Source of the DNA: Pantoea vagans
GTDB taxonomy: Bacteria > Pseudomonadota > Gammaproteobacteria > Enterobacterales > Enterobacteriaceae
Assembly (NCBI RefSeq): GCF_004792415.1
Contig: NZ_CP038853.1
Span: forward strand, 62,001-126,000
Length of the DNA: 64,000 nt
Direction of reading: 5' to 3'
Positions 57,269-64,000 of this stretch are shown one piece after another. The position numbers were made by a program, and so were the translations under genes. The number at the start of each line of letters is the position of its first letter. Within the stretch, counting starts at the first letter, position 1. Below the pieces are notes generated by a model that ran no database searches, was not told the DNA's origin, and was given only the letters and a program-made list of their open reading frames with translations.

Positions 57269-59377
57269 CTAATTACGGTTACGGTGGACTTTGATCACAT
57301 CCGGCATCACGCGAATTTTACGCATGATATTCGCCAGATGGACACGGTCGCGTGCGGTCAGGCGGATAAAGGCGCTGTAGACGCGGCCATCACGCTCTTC
57401 GGTATTCAGGCTCTGAATATTGGAACCGGCCGTGTTGATTGCTGCCGTCAGGTTCGCCAGTGCGCCCTGATGGTTGAACATGTCGACTTTGATTTCTGCC
57501 ACGAACTCCTGCTCGGTGACTTTATCCCACTCGACCGGCATGAATTTTTCCGGCTCTTTCTGGTAGCCGCGGATATTGCGACAGGATTCATGATGCACCA
57601 CCAGTCCTTTGCCAGGGCTGACATGAGCAACAATCGGATCACCGGGAATCGGTCGGCAGCATTTAGCGAACGTAATCAACACGCCATCAGCGCCTTTGAT
57701 CGGCAGCTTACCGCGCTTACTGTTACTGCTGATGGTCTTGCTGTCTGCCTGCAGCAGGTTCTTCGCCACGACCACGCTCATCGCATTGCCCAGACCAATT
57801 TCCGCCAGCAGATCGTCAAGCGAGGTCAGCTTCATACGGTCCAGCTCCTGCCGGATGTTCTCCGCCGGGATCTCCGCCAGTTTACGGCTGCCGCCCAGCG
57901 CATGGCTGAGCAGACGGCGACCCAGATTAACCGAGTCTTCACGCTTGAGGTTTTTCAGCAGCTGGCGAATTTTGGCGCGGGCTTTGGAGCTGACGACAAA
58001 GTTGAGCCAGGCGGCGTTGGGACGGGCGCCTGGCGCGGTGATGATCTCAATCGTCTGTCCGCTGGTCAGGGATTGCGACAGCGGATAAGGCTGACGGTCA
58101 ACGCGTGCGCCGACGCAGGCATGGCCGATGTCGGTGTGAACCGCATAGGCGAAGTCCACCGGCGTCGCGCCGGTTGGCAGCTCAACAATGCGGCCTTCAG
58201 GCGTAAAGACGTAGATCTCATCCGGGAAGAGATCGGACTTCACGCTTTCGATAAATTCAAACGAACTGCCCGCACTCTGCTGCAGCTCCAGCAGGCTTTG
58301 CAGCCAGCGCTGAGCGCGAATCTGTGCGGTAGTGCCACTTTCGCCCGCCTGTTTATACGCCCAGTGCGCAGCGACCCCCATTTCCGCCATCTGATCCATA
58401 TCCTCGGTGCGAATCTGCACTTCAACCGGCACGCCGTGCGGACCGATCATGGAGGTATGGAGCGATTGATAGCCGTTAGCTTTGGGGATGGCGATGTAAT
58501 CTTTTACGCGGCCCGGACGCGGCTTATACAAGCTGTGCATCTGGCCCAGAACGCGATAGCAGGTATCCAGATCTTTCACGATGACGCGAAAGGCATAGAT
58601 ATCCATGATCGAGTGAAAACGCTGCTCTTTAAGCGTCATTTTGCGGTAGATCGAGTAAAGATGCTTTTCACGACCGCTGACGCGGCAGGGAATGCCCGCT
58701 TCCTGCAGACGGCCATCGATCTCAGAAAGAATCTTCTGGATCATCTCTTTACGATTACCGCGCGCGGCTTTCACCACCTCTTTAATCACCCGATAGCGGT
58801 TCGGGTAGAGAGCCTCAAAACCGAGCTCTTCCAGCTCCGTTTTAAGATGGTGAATACCCAGGCGATGCGCCAGCGGACTGTAAATCTCTAACGTTTCCAG
58901 TGCGATGCGGCGACGTTTGTCCGGACGTAATGACCCCAGGGTGCGCATATTGTGGGTGCGGTCAGCCAGCTTGATGAGAATGACGCGGATATCCTGCACC
59001 ATCGCCATAATCATCTTGCGGAAGTTCTCTGCCTGCGCTTCTTTCTTGTCGCGGAATTTCAGCTTATCCAGCTTGGAAACGCCTTCGACCAGCTCCGCCA
59101 CGCTTTTACCGAACAGCTGTTCCATGTCCTGATAAGTAGCTGGCGTATCTTCGATCACGTCATGCAGCAGCGCGGCCATGAGGGTTTCATGGTCGAGCTT
59201 CATTTCCGCCAGAATACAGGCCACAGCAACCGGATGGGTGATATAAGGCTCACCGCTGGAGCGTGTCTGTCCCTCGTGGGCATCACGTGCGACAAGGTAG
59301 GCTTGCTGGAGGCGCTTGATCTGCTCCTCTGGCAAGTATTTTTCAATCAGTTGATTGAGACTTTCAAACAGATACAA
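57269..59377 (-). CDS. spoT: Bifunctional (p)ppGpp synthetase/hydrolase SpoT
   Basis: SpoT hydrolyses and, under some stresses, makes (p)ppGpp. The 702-residue product equals E. coli. The HD hydrolase has LLHDVIEDTPATYQDM near residue 72. A RelA/SpoT synthetase region, a TGS domain (IYVFTPEGRIVELPTGATPVDFAYAVH) and a C-terminal ACT domain follow. The start codon is TTG (59375-59377), a feature shared with E. coli spoT. It lies between rpoZ and trmH in the operon. Confidence 0.97.
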   Translation of the reverse strand: MYLFESLNQLIEKYLPEEQIKRLQQAYLVARDAHEGQTRSSGEPYITHPVAVACILAEMKLDHETLMAALLHDVIEDTPATYQDMEQLFGKSVAELVEGVSKLDKLKFRDKKEAQAENFRKMIMAMVQDIRVILIKLADRTHNMRTLGSLRPDKRRRIALETLEIYSPLAHRLGIHHLKTELEELGFEALYPNRYRVIKEVVKAARGNRKEMIQKILSEIDGRLQEAGIPCRVSGREKHLYSIYRKMTLKEQRFHSIMDIYAFRVIVKDLDTCYRVLGQMHSLYKPRPGRVKDYIAIPKANGYQSLHTSMIGPHGVPVEVQIRTEDMDQMAEMGVAAHWAYKQAGESGTTAQIRAQRWLQSLLELQQSAGSSFEFIESVKSDLFPDEIYVFTPEGRIVELPTGATPVDFAYAVHTDIGHACVGARVDRQPYPLSQSLTSGQTIEIITAPGARPNAAWLNFVVSSKARAKIRQLLKNLKREDSVNLGRRLLSHALGGSRKLAEIPAENIRQELDRMKLTSLDDLLAEIGLGNAMSVVVAKNLLQADSKTISSNSKRGKLPIKGADGVLITFAKCCRPIPGDPIVAHVSPGKGLVVHHESCRNIRGYQKEPEKFMPVEWDKVTEQEFVAEIKVDMFNHQGALANLTAAINTAGSNIQSLNTEERDGRVYSAFIRLTARDRVHLANIMRKIRVMPDVIKVHRNRN

Positions 59378-59397
59378 GGGCGACCTGCAGGTGGCTG

Positions 59398-59673
59398 TTA
59401 ACGACGACCTTCAGCGATAGCGGTAACGGCCTGTAACTCAGCGGCTTCCTGCTCTTGCTGTTCCTGACGGTCACGCACATCTAAAATCTGATTGGTGACC
59501 AGACCTTCTTCGATTTCGCGCAGAGCGATAACGGTAGGCTTGTCGTTCTCTTCCGGAACCAGCGGATCTTTGCCGCCAACCTGCATCTGACGTGCACGAC
59601 GTGCAGCGACCAACACCAGGTCAAAACGATTACCAACTTTTTCTACTGCGTCCTGAACGGTTACGCGTGCCAT
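59398..59673 (-). CDS. rpoZ: RNA polymerase subunit omega
   Basis: Omega helps assemble RNA polymerase and forms part of a ppGpp site with beta-prime. The 91-residue product starts [29 protein letters not shown] and contains [15 protein letters not shown] [17 protein letters not shown], typical of the family. It is downstream of gmk and upstream of spoT. Confidence 0.97.
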   Translation of the reverse strand: MARVTVQDAVEKVGNRFDLVLVAARRARQMQVGGKDPLVPEENDKPTVIALREIEEGLVTNQILDVRDRQEQQEQEAAELQAVTAIAEGRR

Positions 59674-59727
59674 AGGTGTGCTACTCCACAGATGAAGAAA
59701 TGACTGCGCATCATACTGAAACTGTAT

Positions 59728-60474
<747 letters not shown>

Positions 60475-60563
60475 TCAGGCCGCTGCAACTAATCCTTTAT
60501 TGCCACGATATCCCTTCCTGAACCGGACATCGTTTCTGGCTGACGCCAAAGCATTGATATTGA

Positions 60564-62897
<2,334 letters not shown>

Positions 62898-63267
62898 AGC
62901 AGACTCCGGTAAAACGGCGGCAAGGCGACGCCTTTGCCTGAAAGACGGCGACAGAGATTTTCAGGCGATCGGCGTCCGGGATAAGCGCAGTGTATACCAG
63001 CCAGTCCTGGCGTCCGTATAGAAAGACTTTTCTGCGCAGAGCCTGCGGTGAGTGCCTGTTTAAATCTGAGAAGAAACAGTCTGCAGAAGGTTTGTGCGTT
63101 GCGGCCCGCTGTTTTGCGGTTCCGGACGGGCGGATATTAACCGACCATGAACGCCAGACAACGGCTAGAGGTAAGTCAGTTTATAAATGAGGTAAAAAGG
63201 CTGGATACGGCAGATAAAGAAGGGAATCGATCAGAGAAATAAAGCAACAGGCTTAATAAAAAGAAAA
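62898..63267. other. Intergenic gap between yicG and the flippase ORF
   Basis: About 370 bp between the yicG start and the flippase terminator. I see no conserved ORF: short frames here lack ribosome binding sites and family features. A self-complementary stretch (CTGAAA..TTTCAG, 62939-62965) lies in the presumed yicG leader, but I cannot assign it to a riboswitch. Confidence 0.5.
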
Positions 63268-63290
63268 GGCGTGCTGGTTAACAGCACGCC
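63268..63290 (-). terminator. Terminator after the flippase ORF
   Basis: GGCGTGCTG (63268-63276) pairs with CAGCACGCC (63282-63290). On the minus strand the hairpin is followed by TTTTCTTTTT. It lies about 50 bp after the ORF stop. Confidence 0.85.
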
Positions 63291-63337
63291 AACGCATCGT
63301 TTCGGATGCTCAGAGCCCACCATACAGACTTATTTTA

Positions 63338-63982
63338 TTATTTGTTTCTTGCACGAATTTTAGAAAAGGCTTTCAGGCTAAAATGGTATTCCGGCTGGAA
63401 CCATGAACGACCATAGTAGCAGTAAATCAGCATACGAATAGATGCCATCGCCAGGTAACCCCAGATCGCACACAATACTGAAGGTGTCAGCCAGACGGTA
63501 AATAAAGTGACGGCAAGACCGGCTAATACTGATGAGGTTTCAGCAAAAGCGATACGGGTATATTGTTTTTCGCGCTGTAATATCGCACGGTAATGCTGAC
63601 CCTGCGGGATGATAATAAACACCACTGAGACCATCTGCAGCATTAACGCCAGTTCAGGTTGACCAAACAGACTATTCAGCAGATGACTGCCCGTAAATAA
63701 CAGACCAAACACCGCGACACCCATCAACATATTACCCCAGTAGATCGTGGAGAGGTCGTTGATAGAGAGCATACAGCGGCGGATCAGCTTATTTGAGAAG
63801 CCGCGATCGGCCAGCGTATCGATAGCCAGTAAAGCTATCACGGCGATCGCCAGCAGGTTCAGTTCATTCGCCTGCAGAATCTGCGCCAGCAACGAAAGCT
63901 GCAGTACGCCGATGCCAATAATTTTGATTGAAGAGAGCAGAGACCACTTTGCGCTATTAAGACTGCTTTCACGTATTGCCAT
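63338..63982 (-). CDS. N-terminal half of a WzxC-like polysaccharide flippase, probably truncated
   Basis: The protein resembles the N-terminal part of MOP-superfamily lipid-linked oligosaccharide flippases such as WzxC or AmsL, which move exopolysaccharide units across the inner membrane. The start is (SLNSAKWSLLSSIKIIGIGVLQLSLLAQIL), and IPQGQHYRAILQREKQYTRI and YYGRSWFQPEYHFSL match the family. Full proteins are about 480-500 residues; this one ends at 214 with two in-frame stops after HFSLKAFSKIRARNK, and no continuation is visible before the terminator. Five to six membrane segments remain. It may be non-functional. Confidence 0.75.
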   Translation of the reverse strand: MAIRESSLNSAKWSLLSSIKIIGIGVLQLSLLAQILQANELNLLAIAVIALLAIDTLADRGFSNKLIRRCMLSINDLSTIYWGNMLMGVAVFGLLFTGSHLLNSLFGQPELALMLQMVSVVFIIIPQGQHYRAILQREKQYTRIAFAETSSVLAGLAVTLFTVWLTPSVLCAIWGYLAMASIRMLIYCYYGRSWFQPEYHFSLKAFSKIRARNK

Positions 63983-64000
63983 AATATACTCGTTAGAGTT

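Noticed and set aside
57224..58891. A 555-codon plus-strand frame opposite spoT.
   Set aside because: spoT is full length and conserved on the other strand; the plus frame has no recognisable domain.
62898..62990. A riboswitch in the yicG leader.
   Set aside because: Some self-complementarity is present but no conserved glycine, guanidine or other aptamer motif could be matched.
62990..63190. A 66-codon plus-strand ORF in the yicG-flippase gap.
   Set aside because: It has no ribosome binding site, no hydrophobic pattern and no family similarity that I can see.

Overview
The window is a piece of enterobacterial chromosome around the replication origin. The 16S rRNA signature regions and the gene order point to Erwiniaceae, most likely Pantoea. 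Nearly everything is core genome. I see no prophage, insertion sequence, CRISPR array or defence island.

Layout, left to right. (1) 1-7.6 kb: the start of the atp operon (atpI-B-E-F-H-A, minus strand, atpA cut by the window edge), rsmG and mnmG, oriC at about 6755-7030 with four DnaA boxes and an AT-rich GATC-dense unwinding region, then mioC. (2) 7.7-15.8 kb: asnC without its usual partner asnA. The asnA slot holds ovoA, the iron enzyme that starts ovothiol synthesis. After it come the viaA-ravA pair and the potassium transporter gene kup. (3) 15.8-26 kb: the qseBC two-component system with divergent ygiW, a 113-bp inverted-repeat element, the complete ribose operon rbsDACBKR with two RbsR-type operators, and the efflux gene hsrA. 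(4) 26.1-31.7 kb: a complete rRNA operon (P1, P2, boxA, 16S, tRNA-Glu, 23S, an ERIC-like repeat in the 23S-5S spacer, 5S, terminator). (5) 31.8-41.8 kb: mobB-mobA, yihD, srkA-dsbA, polA, the small RNAs Spot 42 and CsrC, engB, yihI, a 58-codon small membrane-protein ORF and hemN. (6) 41.8-51.2 kb: glnALG with a conserved sigma-54/NtrC control region, typA, and yihX-yihY-dtd-fabY. (7) 51.2-64 kb: yicH, xanP, the recG-trmH-spoT-rpoZ-gmk block, ligB, yicG, and a flippase ORF that looks cut to its N-terminal half.

Compared with E. coli K-12, two joins stand out. The rRNA operon has rrnC-type neighbours on its left (rbs-hsrA) and rrnA-type neighbours on its right (mobBA). The fabY block is joined directly to an inverted yicH-to-yicG block that lacks gltS. 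Both fit ordinary rearrangement, with rRNA operons as likely recombination points.

I found no convincing new multi-gene system. The oddest signal is in the rRNA genes. Three sites where enterobacteria have CCTGG in the most conserved rRNA core read CACGG here, one of them with a lost G. This may be uncorrected sequencing error at methylated CCWGG sites in a multicopy locus; if real, it would be a striking rRNA variant. Other points worth checking are ovoA in the asnA slot, the two ERIC-like elements, the 113-bp hairpin, a non-consensus first DnaA box in oriC, LigB running antisense into yicG, the shortened flippase, and the small ORF before hemN.
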